64,000 bases of DNA from CBDCWQ01 sp965223435 (GCA_965223435.1 CBDCWQ010000023.1:682001-746000); one strand, 5' to 3'. Shown: positions 21,801 through 27,693, numbered from the stretch's first letter. A program made the numbers and translations. Notes: generated from the letters alone by a model not told the origin.

Positions 21801-22759
21801 GGTGTTTCCTCAAGGGACCGGCTTGCCGTGATGATGCGGTCAAGGGTGTCTTCGGTGCCCGCGTAGCGATACTGAAACTGGAGTCCAAGGTCATCGAACG
21901 CTTTGTCGTCACCGGGTTCCCATCTGGTTTTCCAGGCCTGACGCCATCCGACGAGCAAACGTGTGGGTCGCAGTCGGTGAACAATGGTATCGCTGAAGAC
22001 TGGGTCGACCTGCAGGGCGGTCCATCTTGGATTTCGCACGGGTTCCGGGTTCCAAGCTCTTGTTTGTTTTGCGATGATGGTGATGTTCTCATGGTCCACG
22101 AAAAGTGCTGGTCGATGCACAAAGCGCTCCTCGGTCCACTCCACATAGGGTCCAATCGCTAGACCGGTTTTTGAGTTGGTCTCTTCGCTGAGCGGATAGT
22201 CCTCTTCGCACCAACAAGCCTCGCAGCGGCAACCCTCCTCGGGGTGGGGTTCGTATTGGGCGAGGTACCGGACCGACTCCTTTGCTGGGCGACGGCGGGG
22301 GATATCGAACACATTGGCAGCGGGCCCCTCGAAGTTCTTCAGGTAGTAGACCTTGTGTCCTTCTCCCCAAATGAGGTGGAGCTTGTCCTGGTGATCGTAT
22401 TGAATGCCCAGTCCTCGCTTCCAGTCGCCCGTGCCCTGGATGTTTCGGATCTGAGACGGGGCACTGGGCTCTGAAGAGGATGACCAACCTGCACCTCCAT
22501 CGGTATCGACCAAGACGTGAACCGTGTTTATGGCAGGCTTTGCCCGCCGGTCTTGGGTGATCCACGCGACGGCCACTTGATCGCCGCGCGCGGCCACGGA
22601 AAGGTCGCTGATCGTGACTTGGGTTTCGTGGTGGTGAATGGTGGCGGCCTCGGACCAGGAGTCACGCTTTCCCGCCTTGGTACTCCTCAGGTATTGAACG
22701 CGATCACCTTCTTGCGCGTTGCCGCGAACGATCACTGCCAGATGGGCCAGGAGTTTCAT
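9845..22759 (-). CDS. giant exported multidomain protein, copy 2, main part, with ParB-like and ART-like arrays
   Basis: Open frame of 4,304 codons. The ATG at 22759 has no convincing ribosome site and lies inside the end of the upstream fragment, so this is probably the bulk of one protein with the 22704-23762 piece. Order by residue: BNR/sialidase-like propeller (Asp-box SSDDGGHSWSKP), helical six-hairpin-like region (VWVYTQGIAL, TEHNLDVLSV), region shared with copy 1 to about 1775, beta-rich linker, then an array of toxin-type folds: a possible ART-like YRGDQ...AYAEGF (about 2170), ART-like A (2553-2671) and B (2740-2863), ParB-like (2950-3027), ART-like C (3040-3190), ParB-like (3198-3283), ParB-like (3328-3406), ART-like D (3446-3558), ParB-like (3570-3680), and a unique C-terminus. 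ART D keeps Q3529-D-E3531. The others lack the catalytic Glu. ParB-like copies lack the canonical GxRR/GHHR arginines. The family assignments are by pattern only. Its function is unknown. Confidence 0.72.
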   Translation of the reverse strand: MKLLAHLAVIVRGNAQEGDRVQYLRSTKAGKRDSWSEAATIHHHETQVTISDLSVAARGDQVAVAWITQDRRAKPAINTVHVLVDTDGGAGWSSSSEPSAPSQIRNIQGTGDWKRGLGIQYDHQDKLHLIWGEGHKVYYLKNFEGPAANVFDIPRRRPAKESVRYLAQYEPHPEEGCRCEACWCEEDYPLSEETNSKTGLAIGPYVEWTEERFVHRPALFVDHENITIIAKQTRAWNPEPVRNPRWTALQVDPVFSDTIVHRLRPTRLLVGWRQAWKTRWEPGDDKAFDDLGLQFQYRYAGTEDTLDRIITASRSLEETPPSHDDQPRIAPGIWNNGVRHDWRWTTVDMIDDADFDDVPSHPQVVTAPGGRLYAVYERGSSRKSNPAHENDIALSSSDDGGHSWSKPKRISHGYGPRLAVTDKEIVVLSYRPAVLAEDSQKAPVGEIWVSRSPDGMTFVDERLSERWAPSLAASALEPALAGVPTLAVHDGLWLAAWLSGPAASGAPHAVMVARGAKLGMDEIEHQIDIRPTPLATRGRSMPVEVRLENQYHMAVSAPLPSIALRTGASLRSGGFDDSKQISLAPSADRSPQEAANEVYDPTQTPAGQSLVNPAEGSSAVLWTSIDNRNGPTVLTALATSEIGAQHVTLETVSANTDGNAQQAERLLEKLYDSNTGAQREFIEDPDNEDSEKLAAMHRVWVYTQGIALSLASRRDERAKAQAMASWLCEHAVYDPVDPAIILGWHFSQNTQDDNWKDARLVTGASAWAVHGLGVFLASKAYAALKSTTAESSHYRHCYAAAVRGLARHRSSSGLVTAGFTHPNLLNTNGSQAYYQTLDDLGYKEDLQLVKAQNVVTEHNLDVLSVLNQNLEHQPDFPRSADEIRTWRDQLRHAIFDALWDDEEGRIVTGGEFTPSGAFRKSAFSAIDNCSWLSISVSYPELSEEEREKLAACLHYTIRSFVKPLPFTDGAQERAYVGAHYFPSDFADPYIDLTPEDQAKQPKSYHLEATAGLILGLWTFADQQSEHPDADSFRSKADELWYWMQIYVQDHGFPYSSQRIQDLSTLLPSSTALIWFLDVWDYEKRASEDPDRDLRSYAPERTQEKRPEGVAIRLEDVRSSMQTAERHIRNQIEENASAAALLLPELENSNPSRIEIRAWTALSTLSIHDPELTENAMGLLVDTLAADKAASEHQRPSAQLLLAHYALARYLAGAPSGEQADEAQQIVRSGLVQLQPKNLPGPTAQLYAYFLLREANAVFGPGTLSSQEPLLQNVRSDLLLWSRSLARAPMPSLEELVAGGLFAIHMGDVQTAKAILGRVARVDDAAPSARNTPPALASRGGLTLLFRAASGFDPRYRELSLRSLAKSKAEEQNTPVPAQLLLAQNPRGAFGVETGPLPWLKNNDGLQRRPDAMALTIDLEVRFVEALFGLLASDAKDRFFDFWLKRIHQIRFVMDRVQDDRPPSQWWPLYQAHPFGPALEDTISVLENLCGLRFLKDPSSPAALSSYLGLSCQQASAFFRRRLMQRTGTNEAKIAVLMSHDDAHSFLRWTSEMLTAPPAPEHGQGGSHDLLFGSINPAHWTRSRDTTPKTSHELLEAHCMLDGASANSVTPLCPNALAPDAVPKEVSQALRTRFLDALDQALSKTGVQASPVFEVFATDSIEAWNPSSARYWSRTAMELRTVSRSHHSPGWLLFGQPTERFVPNFTPALAQNILWLRRLLNLHAHGSLVHAAHRMGRSPLFLHHPMSTGDFSEADFEVLASALGLEDDTSDWAARFDFNPVDASLGRDDVIDDADFQPVDADMDGIAFVSGTGRINETHSHVLLQINLAARSALGLIVAPTPESEAPLSLVVESQGEAVAGVSNIHVSEPGKPLVRDFRTGASNTRRITISSRPGVFGEFRYWLVRDRKPGDIREVFLSAQTTVAPINPPRFCRTVSDDVQVKVANLSANGSPTPFFLVQESGQNLVEGEGAHRVEWTDPKGVPYITTIEGHRCDPFTVFAHTTESDTPRGGFELDAGEDAFLEVFHQVGDQKLLYSDPNVIYDLEVLAATDDGVVVADLFLTETLGRFRIAPPVSGLYAVRLFSRAESKPIEGVSIRVNASVSEPAMISNLFVSNFLSGLGLERVQNHSTQLFVFARLRPQGRTVIDPIGHSGVKSIYTPESMGHGDSMVYIYRGDQWADAAYAEGFTERGFFKRGSFSIEHSVSDDAAVAKWVLGTDAFRVPGAPPQTRHEFQVYITSTDVKVGARGRSEPFLGYLGSKTSLQIPATTEFGAALVHISLGLSQHSFGYTQRADIDVGAGGFGLKAYLNNEQILAEWVASQEQFRLPDQPKTAPHEFEVMVGGNRISIAARLLAEPLAVFRLDGQPVPNDEGWTVVHRDHPLLTEFESFAAKFSENGGNVTAFLRSMHAFVLQLNMHAQELSRYGVRIIAEPRQGASHMLEFVRQSNPDALNVKHPGPELGPSAPISIWNPFGGSFSVFTSLDGWNTGLGPYTEPLGPSFGAGQVYAPWTTNGLDALRDLFGQGTKKTQPSEPVPIPSAWPSVDGGGGVAYYGLPREVYLASVEEEWTQGGIQSERSAAEIFRNGIPVFQSPGNLLAFLQTGAGGFQIVRESIIDPQKSSDSVLNTFFVDVPPGAINLNRMFKALDWEIPDTLKDGVVVPGSLSGAQFWNAMSLKEDMPRNRFSIDWDSKHVPFRPIDAASASAHVHSDPDLERLFRTRPELSTKLQETSNIESFNAALSTAPSLVVASDSRDPRGAGGVFETGFNATSSGPWSPYVTTRAAPAFHVKDTLSVDGTVPSEKMLWFYYLIQENGLLVRTPASYMPLVLVPGPVSPKQIIGAQAMTWDDVEQKWIGQEYVPNPSQNVAQQTVRTYWHGAPAHLVEENHRTLMDSTSHPIAVTTDIYEEAVYAGVAQTVARTRGSTKVLYDGNKVARKVGDKIIRSAPLYPKGVVEFPVADIYRYQMLSGTDFFDIASKIVDKVFDGIELSHPIRLYKDKEGNALVHPDDHLALARMTLAGETFVPATIIPPPPFAIGIAEKETSLKDAEAHVFGVVPFLAHGSTPDVFQRGIVAKGDDPSLRALLDEPSKSAWISTPRRFSTLQVEDELWGGQEKPDAHHPRFFIVRPHGVIDVNMALGAGTQLHAEGNLGALLDALKGEGPQLAVRDQILPENIVGAFEPKGGLGHGSFVPNPAAKVPLPKNYELATIVRSSSIDKAQRIWKWETKVEPEAAKKRANELRTPGVHANPILTVQFKDDRPVQVLEGDLDMQALRELGQDDFLEFNIEWETLSFDQQATLMSQYTIPQDPNQRLVKRMLNRKVVSRTNEYPEGVTEVSIDHIAIETSETPVNEESADVHNIALRFVNRGIDLQDPIHVYTENDEYLVWKSDVPRFLALKRLNEETVPVREVPHVMTWPAGSTDGYPEKRIPALAASHGVTQEQLQLMKASNRVATVKIGAPKGENPFETGFKAEGTRLDLLDYYWFGTNHGYVKTQSSLRKASTMVAESADVMYIVRPSGGLAPKEVLLTGQDEVLVPTAIAPTDVLGSYRINAKKGGLTVNPNAKNPLIPEFGFASFITDVPLYAFGDLKIQSERNVGDLVQQIQNQEAYGNPILMLWHGDKPKLLYGHDTIAALSQLGATSVPAAVIKWDELGNLEKQTLQKRFKEALQDTEGDGKTLPGALGQKKLPSPFIPKPPRIIESYGPDNKVKIVVDERIKFSQNADFLHVVSTQRPELLNADFGRKKPVGSVDHVDQLLNKYPQWVSIQIVDDDNHEADLSMTIDSRFLNQRPDTAVSVKDAHKQKWRRPIPGLEREVAIQVELLKGKEDFSYLSNTVRFLPRLSPIGFSQPRLVHPTREHVLGGLNIAFHYQEPGFKAEKVQFVLSKTTIQEGRVRAEDYIEYNAASGDGHDTTLFLDFDGPEKSTEGLSLIDFLDSLSSGQSLSMSTRIIGNQRGNPTRTKEFKLAGRESPLVQVGPAFWNEWDQYGRSTAAPKSPTETSGAEPMQLTARKVAELQGVWGVPDYPELIRTHPVLRELLEGLPVEHGRPLHDEDIEVLVSRIITLVERGDVSTHGEWAPKWDRVNFPQFRNNLFTQLFGPLMTTGGDSKGPATSTLVTIWIRREPGSESKLMFRMASSVPKGPIRLRNLVSDHQYASYPVHTLSPEELLTSFGQLDTGSLSYEAWAATHLGPGWEVSLLPTASSGETVFDIGLMPKGEGLWTKEVLDAHDYVDTKSQHAVQPDGTIDLAYLMNDPDGTHLVELAKSVKAPNNAGPITFELATLKADTSSGLPGWRGTVRWVRYLSRK
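11760..12830 (-). repeat. ParB-ART-ParB unit II (protein-level tandem repeat)
   Basis: Second of two contiguous units of about 1.1 kb inside giant copy 2. It runs from the segment around RKVVSRTNEYPEGVTEVSI through DPIHVYTENDEYLV, the ART-like core YIVRPSGGLAPKEVL...GQDEV, the tail VNPNAKNP, to NPILMLWHGDKPKLLYGHD and WDELGNLEKQTL. Each block has a counterpart in unit I in the same order. Divergence is high, so this is an old duplication visible in protein rather than DNA. Confidence 0.6.
12860..13970 (-). repeat. ParB-ART-ParB unit I (protein-level tandem repeat)
   Basis: First of the two units. Blocks: RKVGDKIIRSAPLYPKGVVE, then HPIRLYKDKEGNALVHPDDH (ParB-like), then HGSTPDVFQRG, SAWISTPRRFS, FFIVRPHGVIDVN, LPENIVGAFE and FVPNPAAK (ART-like), then NPILTVQFKDDRPVQVLEGD and WETLSFDQQATL (ParB-like). 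It pairs block by block with unit II. The STP of SAWISTP matches the ART STS position, but the position expected for the catalytic Glu carries Gln. Confidence 0.6.
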
Positions 22760-23762
22760 GGCCGGCTTGATCGGTTGCTAAGAACGAGAGGCGGTTTTTG
22801 CCTTGTCTGAGGGCGACACGATACACAAAAGGGCCGGTGTTCTTTGTCATCTGAATTCCGTTCAGGTAGAGTCCTAAGAAATCCGCATCGTCGATCTCTC
22901 CGCCGACCAAGAGTACTCCGGCGTTCGAAGCGGAAGAGGTCCGAGAAAAGGCCAAGCGAAGGACCGGTGCACCGGTAGGCATGTTGCCTGACCCCGAATG
23001 CGCCAAAGGCGTGGTGTTTTCACCGTTGAAGAATCGGTCTTGGAATGCCTGGACGAGGGCATGGGCGTTGAGCGCCTGGCGTGGCGTCGCAAATTCAGAG
23101 CGTGGCGCGACTTCGTCCCCTGCAAAGATACAAGTGTGTATCATTTGTTGCGCCGCATCGAGGCTGCTGATGGCGGGGATACATGAGGACATGCTGGACG
23201 GAGGTTGCGTGTCAAAGTGCAGCCAGTAGCCAAGCCCGGGCCGAAGAAGGCTGCCGAGCTTGATGGTGTGATAGGTTTGGCGTACTGCATCCCACGCAAC
23301 GACTGAATCAGGTTCTGGTGTTTCCCAGCGTACCCACCGAGTGAAGCTGGCGAGGTTCCACCCACGATTAAACAGGGGCGGCGTCGCATGCGTCTCCGAG
23401 GGAATTTCACGGGTGAGCGGCTCTTCGGAAAATACCCAGTACGGCTTGAGGGGAATGATGTCAGACGCCCTGATTCGGGTCGATGTTGGGGTAGCCGATA
23501 GAGGGTGTTCCGGAGAATGGGTGCCGACCGTTGACGTCGGAACGGGAACCCAAATTTCAAGGGTGTCAAGATCCAGTGCTTCGGCTTCGGTCGTGGTCCA
23601 TGGAGACGGGAAGGAAACGAGGTTCCATCCTTTTGCCAGTTCGAAGTGCGTAAACGATGGGGCTGGTATCGAAGCGAGACCCTTGCCGTGCGTGGCGACG
23701 AGAATCAGAGTCAGATACACCCACTTCCAGTTGTACTTTCTGAGCACAGCCGGGTCTAACAT
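22704..23762 (-). CDS. N-terminal part of giant exported protein, copy 2 (signal peptide, GWNLV domain, Ig-like domain)
   Basis: The ATG at 23762 is preferred because GGGGGGA lies eight bases upstream; an earlier in-frame ATG at 23792 has no ribosome site. The 352-residue product begins with a basic segment and the hydrophobic stretch WVYLTLILVATHG, a probable signal peptide. Two 'GWNL' blocks (ELAKGWNLVSFP and FNRGWNLASF) follow, then one Ig-like domain ending FLATDQAGHET. The same arrangement opens copy 1. After GHET the frame runs into Ser/Arg-rich sequence and stops at 22704, while the 4,304-codon frame takes over. Removing one A from the AAA complementary to 22754-22756 joins them as AGHELLAHLAVIVRG. 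I therefore read this as the start of the copy 2 protein, not a separate gene. Confidence 0.7.
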   Translation of the reverse strand: MLDPAVLRKYNWKWVYLTLILVATHGKGLASIPAPSFTHFELAKGWNLVSFPSPWTTTEAEALDLDTLEIWVPVPTSTVGTHSPEHPLSATPTSTRIRASDIIPLKPYWVFSEEPLTREIPSETHATPPLFNRGWNLASFTRWVRWETPEPDSVVAWDAVRQTYHTIKLGSLLRPGLGYWLHFDTQPPSSMSSCIPAISSLDAAQQMIHTCIFAGDEVAPRSEFATPRQALNAHALVQAFQDRFFNGENTTPLAHSGSGNMPTGAPVLRLAFSRTSSASNAGVLLVGGEIDDADFLGLYLNGIQMTKNTGPFVYRVALRQGKNRLSFLATDQAGHETPGPSGSDRSRQRARR

Positions 23763-24078
23763 AAGAACAATCCCCCCTGCGCAATCCGCCACGAAGTCCG
23801 CGCTGGTCGTCGCCCAGTCGCTCGAACTGACCGGTTGCCTTTCAGTCTCGGTTGGTTACGCGGCGCGAATGTAGGAGCATGGAGTTGCTTTCGTCCAGCG
23901 GAAAGCCCATCGTGTTGGAGCAGGGCGGGTTTCAGTCCGACTGGAAGGTCCCGTTGCTTGTTGAAAGCATGACTTTGGCGGGTTTCCCTCGTTAGCAGGC
24001 CATCCGGAAGCAGGGCCGTTCCACAGGGTCGGCTACGCGCGACAGCCAACGCGGTTGCGCTTGACGTGATGGGCGCAA
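23763..24078. other. 316-base intergenic region upstream of giant copy 2
   Basis: This lies between two minus-strand genes and must hold the leader of the giant gene or be transcribed through from the gene at 24079-25764. I see the GGGGGGA ribosome site at its left edge but no convincing promoter or hairpin. The open frames crossing it are Arg/Pro-rich and look non-coding. Confidence 0.4.
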
Positions 24079-25764
24079 CTAGAAGCTGACGGTGACTGGG
24101 CCGATGCCGCGCTCGACATCGTTGCCGTCTGCCAAGACAATGCCTAAGGTGGCGGCGCCTGCGATGGCCGCGCCCGAAGCAGCGAGCCATGCCCACCACG
24201 GAATGGACCAGGTGGTGTCGAGGGCTTCGGCTTCCTCTACGGCTATAGCGATTGGACTCGGTTCGCCAAAGCCTGCGATGACGGTCCCTGAAATTTCCTT
24301 GACCAAAACCTTGACCAAAAGATCGCCCGCGTAATTGCGCACCTGCGCCGAGTCAGAGAACGTGGCGGAGAGGGAACCGTTTTGGGCTCGAATCTGCTTG
24401 ACGCTTTCGACCTGGCCCCCCCCGCTCCAGACTTCAATGTCTCCGCCGGCGATAAGAGACCACGGATCTGGCCCGAACTCGGCGCTGACCAGAAGTTTGG
24501 GGCCCTCATGGCTTCGGAAGCGCTGCGCGCGGACTTTGCGGATTTCAATCGGTTTTTGGGTTCGAAGCTTGGCCTTTGTGGTTTCGATCCAGTGGCGAAA
24601 GAAGCGGCGAAGGAAGGGGTTTTTGAGGGTTGGGGCGGCCGAGAGCGCCTGGCCAAGGTGTTTTTCGGCCTGGTGTTGTTGATTTTTGGCGGCGTAGAGC
24701 AGGGCCAGCAGCTGAAACGTTTGGGCGAACTCGGTGCGGTTCAGCTGTCCGCTGAGCTTCGCCGACTGTAGGAGGGTTTCGGCTTTTCGGAAGCGGAGGT
24801 CCTGAAGTGCGCGTTTGGCGCTCTTGAGGGTTTGCTGCGGCTTCAAGTGCTTTTGGTTTGAAAACCGGGGCCCGTTCGGCCCGGGTGCCTCATCGGCGAG
24901 GGCGGCCAGAGCCATGATCGCTTGGCGCGCCAGGGTGGGGTCTCGGCTGTCGGCGGCTTTTCGAAGTCGGTGGTACGCGGTCTCGGCCCGGACGCGGTGC
25001 TCAAAGAATTGGACGACGCTCGGCCATTTTTCCTCTGGGACGCTGCGGGCCGGAGGTGGGCGGGTCATTTCGGAAAGGCTGAGTCGGTGCCGGTGGTCTT
25101 GAAGTTTTTCGTAGACGGTTTTGGCACGCTTTTGAAAGAATAGAAACGCGCGCCGGTCCAGCGCGAGGGCCTTTGAGGTGGTTTCGTGGGGCCACACCCG
25201 AAGCTCGACCTGGACGTCTTTTCGCCAGAGTGTCTTGCTGCCGTCCTTGGTGTAGACCGCGAGCGTGGCGCTCAGCCGATACGGGGCTCTTCGGGCGATT
25301 CCGGCCCGAAGCGCGACGCGCAGCGTGGCCTGGGTGCGAGGACCATCTCGGCGGGCGTCGACGATGTGGACCCACGGAATCCACTGGATCCCCGGCGCCT
25401 TTCCTCGGGAGGTGAGGCCTGCTTCAAACCCGGAATCGGTATGGGCGAAGTCGAGTTCGAGTTCAAAAAAGACGGTGTCTCCTTCGATGGTTTCGAGGCG
25501 CGAGGGGTGTGACCTCACGCGGACGATGTGCTGTTCGAGAAGCTTGTCGTCGTCTTGAGAAGCCGGCTTTTTAGGCTTTCGTTCCAAGAACTGGAGGCGA
25601 TTGGGCAAGCGTTCACCGCGGTCCTCGGCGCTGGCGAAGAGCGCCCTGGATTGTTGCGCGGGCGTAGGGTTCGCCGCCGGCGGCTCCGTGGTGACGCGAT
25701 CGGCGTCCTCGGGAACCGCCAACCACAGCGAGAAGACCGAACACAGAAGGCTACTGTTCACCAT
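24079..25764 (-). CDS. secreted, C-terminally membrane-anchored helical-repeat protein of unknown function
   Basis: The frame extends upstream to 26193, but that part overlaps the divergent lipoprotein and is Pro/Arg-rich and unlikely. I choose the ATG at 25764, which gives 561 residues starting MVNSSLLCSVFSLWLAV, a plausible signal peptide. A beta-rich domain (about residues 60-200: RSHPSRLETIEGDTVFFELE) is followed by an alpha-helical, TPR-like stretch rich in Ala/Leu/Gln (about 230-400), another beta domain, and a transmembrane helix near the C-terminus (IPWWAWLAASGAAIAGAATL). It sits just upstream of the giant genes on the same strand, so it could help export or anchor them. That is inference from position only. 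The start lacks a strong ribosome site. Confidence 0.65.
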   Translation of the reverse strand: MVNSSLLCSVFSLWLAVPEDADRVTTEPPAANPTPAQQSRALFASAEDRGERLPNRLQFLERKPKKPASQDDDKLLEQHIVRVRSHPSRLETIEGDTVFFELELDFAHTDSGFEAGLTSRGKAPGIQWIPWVHIVDARRDGPRTQATLRVALRAGIARRAPYRLSATLAVYTKDGSKTLWRKDVQVELRVWPHETTSKALALDRRAFLFFQKRAKTVYEKLQDHRHRLSLSEMTRPPPARSVPEEKWPSVVQFFEHRVRAETAYHRLRKAADSRDPTLARQAIMALAALADEAPGPNGPRFSNQKHLKPQQTLKSAKRALQDLRFRKAETLLQSAKLSGQLNRTEFAQTFQLLALLYAAKNQQHQAEKHLGQALSAAPTLKNPFLRRFFRHWIETTKAKLRTQKPIEIRKVRAQRFRSHEGPKLLVSAEFGPDPWSLIAGGDIEVWSGGGQVESVKQIRAQNGSLSATFSDSAQVRNYAGDLLVKVLVKEISGTVIAGFGEPSPIAIAVEEAEALDTTWSIPWWAWLAASGAAIAGAATLGIVLADGNDVERGIGPVTVSF

Positions 25765-25962
25765 CTTGGACCGTACTTCGGGGCTGGTCCAAGAACAAGT
25801 TTGACAGGACACCGCACACGCGGTGTGAAGAACCGCGAGGGGCGATACGAGGTGGTGCGTTGTCGTGCGAACGGGCGTGTTCCGCGGTTGGTTCGAATCC
25901 GGCCGTTCCTCGGGTGGCCCCGCCGTTTCCCGGGGGGAACGGGGTCTTGGTTTAAGGGTTTC

Positions 25963-26595
25963 ATGAGACTCCTGCGCCGCGGCTTGGGCGTCGTCGGCCA
26001 CGGGCGTTGGTTCTTCTTGCTCGGGCTGACGGTGGCCTGCGGGGGGCGGCAGGTGACCCGCCCGTTCGATCTCGAGGTGCAAGGCCTCTCGAGTGAGGCC
26101 CAAACCTTGGTGGTGAAACTGTTCCCCGGCTTGGAGGCACCGGCTTGCGATGGTCTCGATGTGGGGGGGGTGCAGGCGCTGTCGGCGCCCCATGTTACCC
26201 GCTGGGTACGGAGCGAAAACCAGGGGCGTAGCTTGAGCTTAGAGGGTGTGGACGATACGCGGATGACCGTCGTCGTCTACGCCGAAGACGCCGGGGGCGT
26301 GGCGCTTCAATTTGCCTGTGCCCACGTCGAGTACGCCGATATCGAGGCGCCTGAACTTAGCGTTCGCTTAGCGCAGTCGAGTGCGGCTATAGTGCCAGGG
26401 TGTCGCAGGTGTTTGGCGCATTCGAGCTGGAGCTTTTGCTCGGTCGGGGCGGTATGGCAGAAGCGTTCTTGGCGCACCGACGTCAAGATCCGGCCGAAGG
26501 CCGGTTTGTCCTCAAAAGGATTCAGCCTCAGTTGGCCGAGAATCAAGAGTCCGTCCGGCGGATGGTGCTCGAGGCCCAGGTTGCTTCTCGCTTGA
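25963..26595 (+). CDS. lipoprotein of unknown function (3' end uncertain)
   Basis: The ATG at 25963 has AAGGG five bases upstream. The N-terminus carries basic residues, a hydrophobic core and the lipobox LTVAC (Cys26), so the product is probably a type II-processed lipoprotein. The body up to about residue 135 (LEAPACDGLDVGGV, RMTVVVYAEDAGG, VEYADIEAPELSVRL) reads as a small beta domain. After about position 26365 the sequence becomes Cys/Trp/Ser-rich and overlaps the downstream kinase gene by 196 bases, which looks unnatural. A one-base loss near 26367-26369 would end the protein at a TAG at 26369-26371, just before the kinase start. The gene is divergent from 24079-25764 with 198 bases between them. 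Confidence 0.55.
   Translation: MRLLRRGLGVVGHGRWFFLLGLTVACGGRQVTRPFDLEVQGLSSEAQTLVVKLFPGLEAPACDGLDVGGVQALSAPHVTRWVRSENQGRSLSLEGVDDTRMTVVVYAEDAGGVALQFACAHVEYADIEAPELSVRLAQSSAAIVPGCRRCLAHSSWSFCSVGAVWQKRSWRTDVKIRPKAGLSSKGFSLSWPRIKSPSGGWCSRPRLLLA
26388..26393 (+). promoter_or_regulatory. candidate -10 box for a leaderless kinase mRNA
   Basis: TATAGT lies six bases upstream of the GTG at 26400, which would place the transcription start at the start codon. There is no ribosome site before this GTG. The next gene (27694) shows the same arrangement with identical spacing. No clear -35 box is visible. Confidence 0.4.
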
Positions 26596-27620
26596 ATCAC
26601 CCGAGCCTGATTCGCTTTTACGAATTTGGCCGAGTTGGCGACTGCTACTACATCCTGATGGAGCACGCCGATGGGTTTGGCTTGCACCGCATCTTGAAGC
26701 ACGCGTTCGACGTGGGTCCGCCTCCCCCCACCGATGTCGCCCTCCACATTGTGCTCGGAATGCTGGAGGGGTTGTCTGCCATGCACTCCGTCCAAGACGA
26801 GGACGGGCGTGCCCGCCCGATCTTGCACCGGGACATCACACCGAACAACGTCATTCTCACCCACGATGGTCGGCCCGTAATCATCGACTTTGGCATCGCC
26901 AAAGATGTTCTCGGACCTCAGATTACGCTGCCGGGCCAGGTGGTGGGGACTTCGCGCTACATGGCGCCCGAACACCGCGCGGGCGAGTTCGTGGAAGCGT
27001 CGGCGGACGTGTTTTCGGCAAGCGTGATTCTTTTTGAGCTTTTGACGGGGCAGCATCCTTGGCCTCCGCTCGATGCGGTCAAGGAGCTTCTTCGCGTTTC
27101 GTTTGATTCGCCGGAGATCGGCGCCGAGCTTAGGCCGTTCGTCCCCAAGGACATCGAACCGGTTCTACTGCAGGGTATGCAGTGCAAAGCCACGGATCGT
27201 TTTCAGAGTGCGCGAGAAATGATGGACGCCCTTTCGGCGTGTCCCTCGGCAGAGCGGGCTCTCGCCCGTGGCCCATCCCTTCTGGTCCAATGGCTTGAAG
27301 CGCTCCCCATCCAATCGGACCTTGCGCTTGCCAAGCCGGTGGTCAGTCGAGGCACGCTGCCCGAAATGGACGCGGAAGTGATGTGGACCGGCAGTGGCGC
27401 CATCTCCAACGAGCCCGAAGACCCCCAGCCTGATGAGGCCCCGGTCAGCGTACTTTCGGTGCCGCCCCTACCACCAAGGCGGGATGAGGCGCTGGGGGAG
27501 GAAAATGCCACCCAAGAACTCATCTTGATGGCTCGGGGAAAACCCATATGGGTGTGGTCCGCGGCGGCCCTTTTGGGGCTGGCTTTGGGGGGGGCTTTGG
27601 CCCTCAGTACTGCGTTTTGA
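26400..27620 (+). CDS. membrane-anchored Ser/Thr protein kinase
   Basis: GTG start; 406 residues. Hanks-type kinase domain at about residues 7-275: Gly-rich loop LGRGGMAEAFLA, invariant Lys in FVLKRI, catalytic loop HRDITPNN, DFGIA, and APE in YMAPEHRAG. HRDIT differs from the usual HRDLK: the Lys two residues after Asp is Thr, a variant common among myxobacterial kinases, so activity is plausible but not assured. A Pro/Glu-rich linker follows, then one C-terminal transmembrane helix (VWSAAALLGLALGGALAL) with almost nothing outside, so there is no external sensor domain. The neighbours are a lipoprotein upstream and the HSP90-like gene 73 bases downstream. Confidence 0.93.
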   Translation: MSQVFGAFELELLLGRGGMAEAFLAHRRQDPAEGRFVLKRIQPQLAENQESVRRMVLEAQVASRLNHPSLIRFYEFGRVGDCYYILMEHADGFGLHRILKHAFDVGPPPPTDVALHIVLGMLEGLSAMHSVQDEDGRARPILHRDITPNNVILTHDGRPVIIDFGIAKDVLGPQITLPGQVVGTSRYMAPEHRAGEFVEASADVFSASVILFELLTGQHPWPPLDAVKELLRVSFDSPEIGAELRPFVPKDIEPVLLQGMQCKATDRFQSAREMMDALSACPSAERALARGPSLLVQWLEALPIQSDLALAKPVVSRGTLPEMDAEVMWTGSGAISNEPEDPQPDEAPVSVLSVPPLPPRRDEALGEENATQELILMARGKPIWVWSAAALLGLALGGALALSTAF

Positions 27621-27681
27621 CGCCGATTCTTTTTTTTTGGCCCTCGGACAACTGTAGGCCTTCTTTTGGTCGCCTTTGCGC

Positions 27682-27687
27682 TAGACT
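27682..27687 (+). promoter_or_regulatory. candidate -10 box for a leaderless HSP90-like gene mRNA
   Basis: TAGACT lies exactly six bases upstream of the GTG at 27694, as TATAGT does before the kinase at 26400; both starts read GTGTCG. No ribosome-binding sequence is present. This suggests leaderless transcription of both genes. Confidence 0.4.
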
Positions 27688-27693
27688 GGACGC

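Noticed and set aside
9845..23762. Glycosidase or sialidase as the main function of the giant proteins
   Set aside because: Asp-boxes and a six-hairpin-like region are present, but I cannot identify a catalytic set for either enzyme, so I describe folds only.
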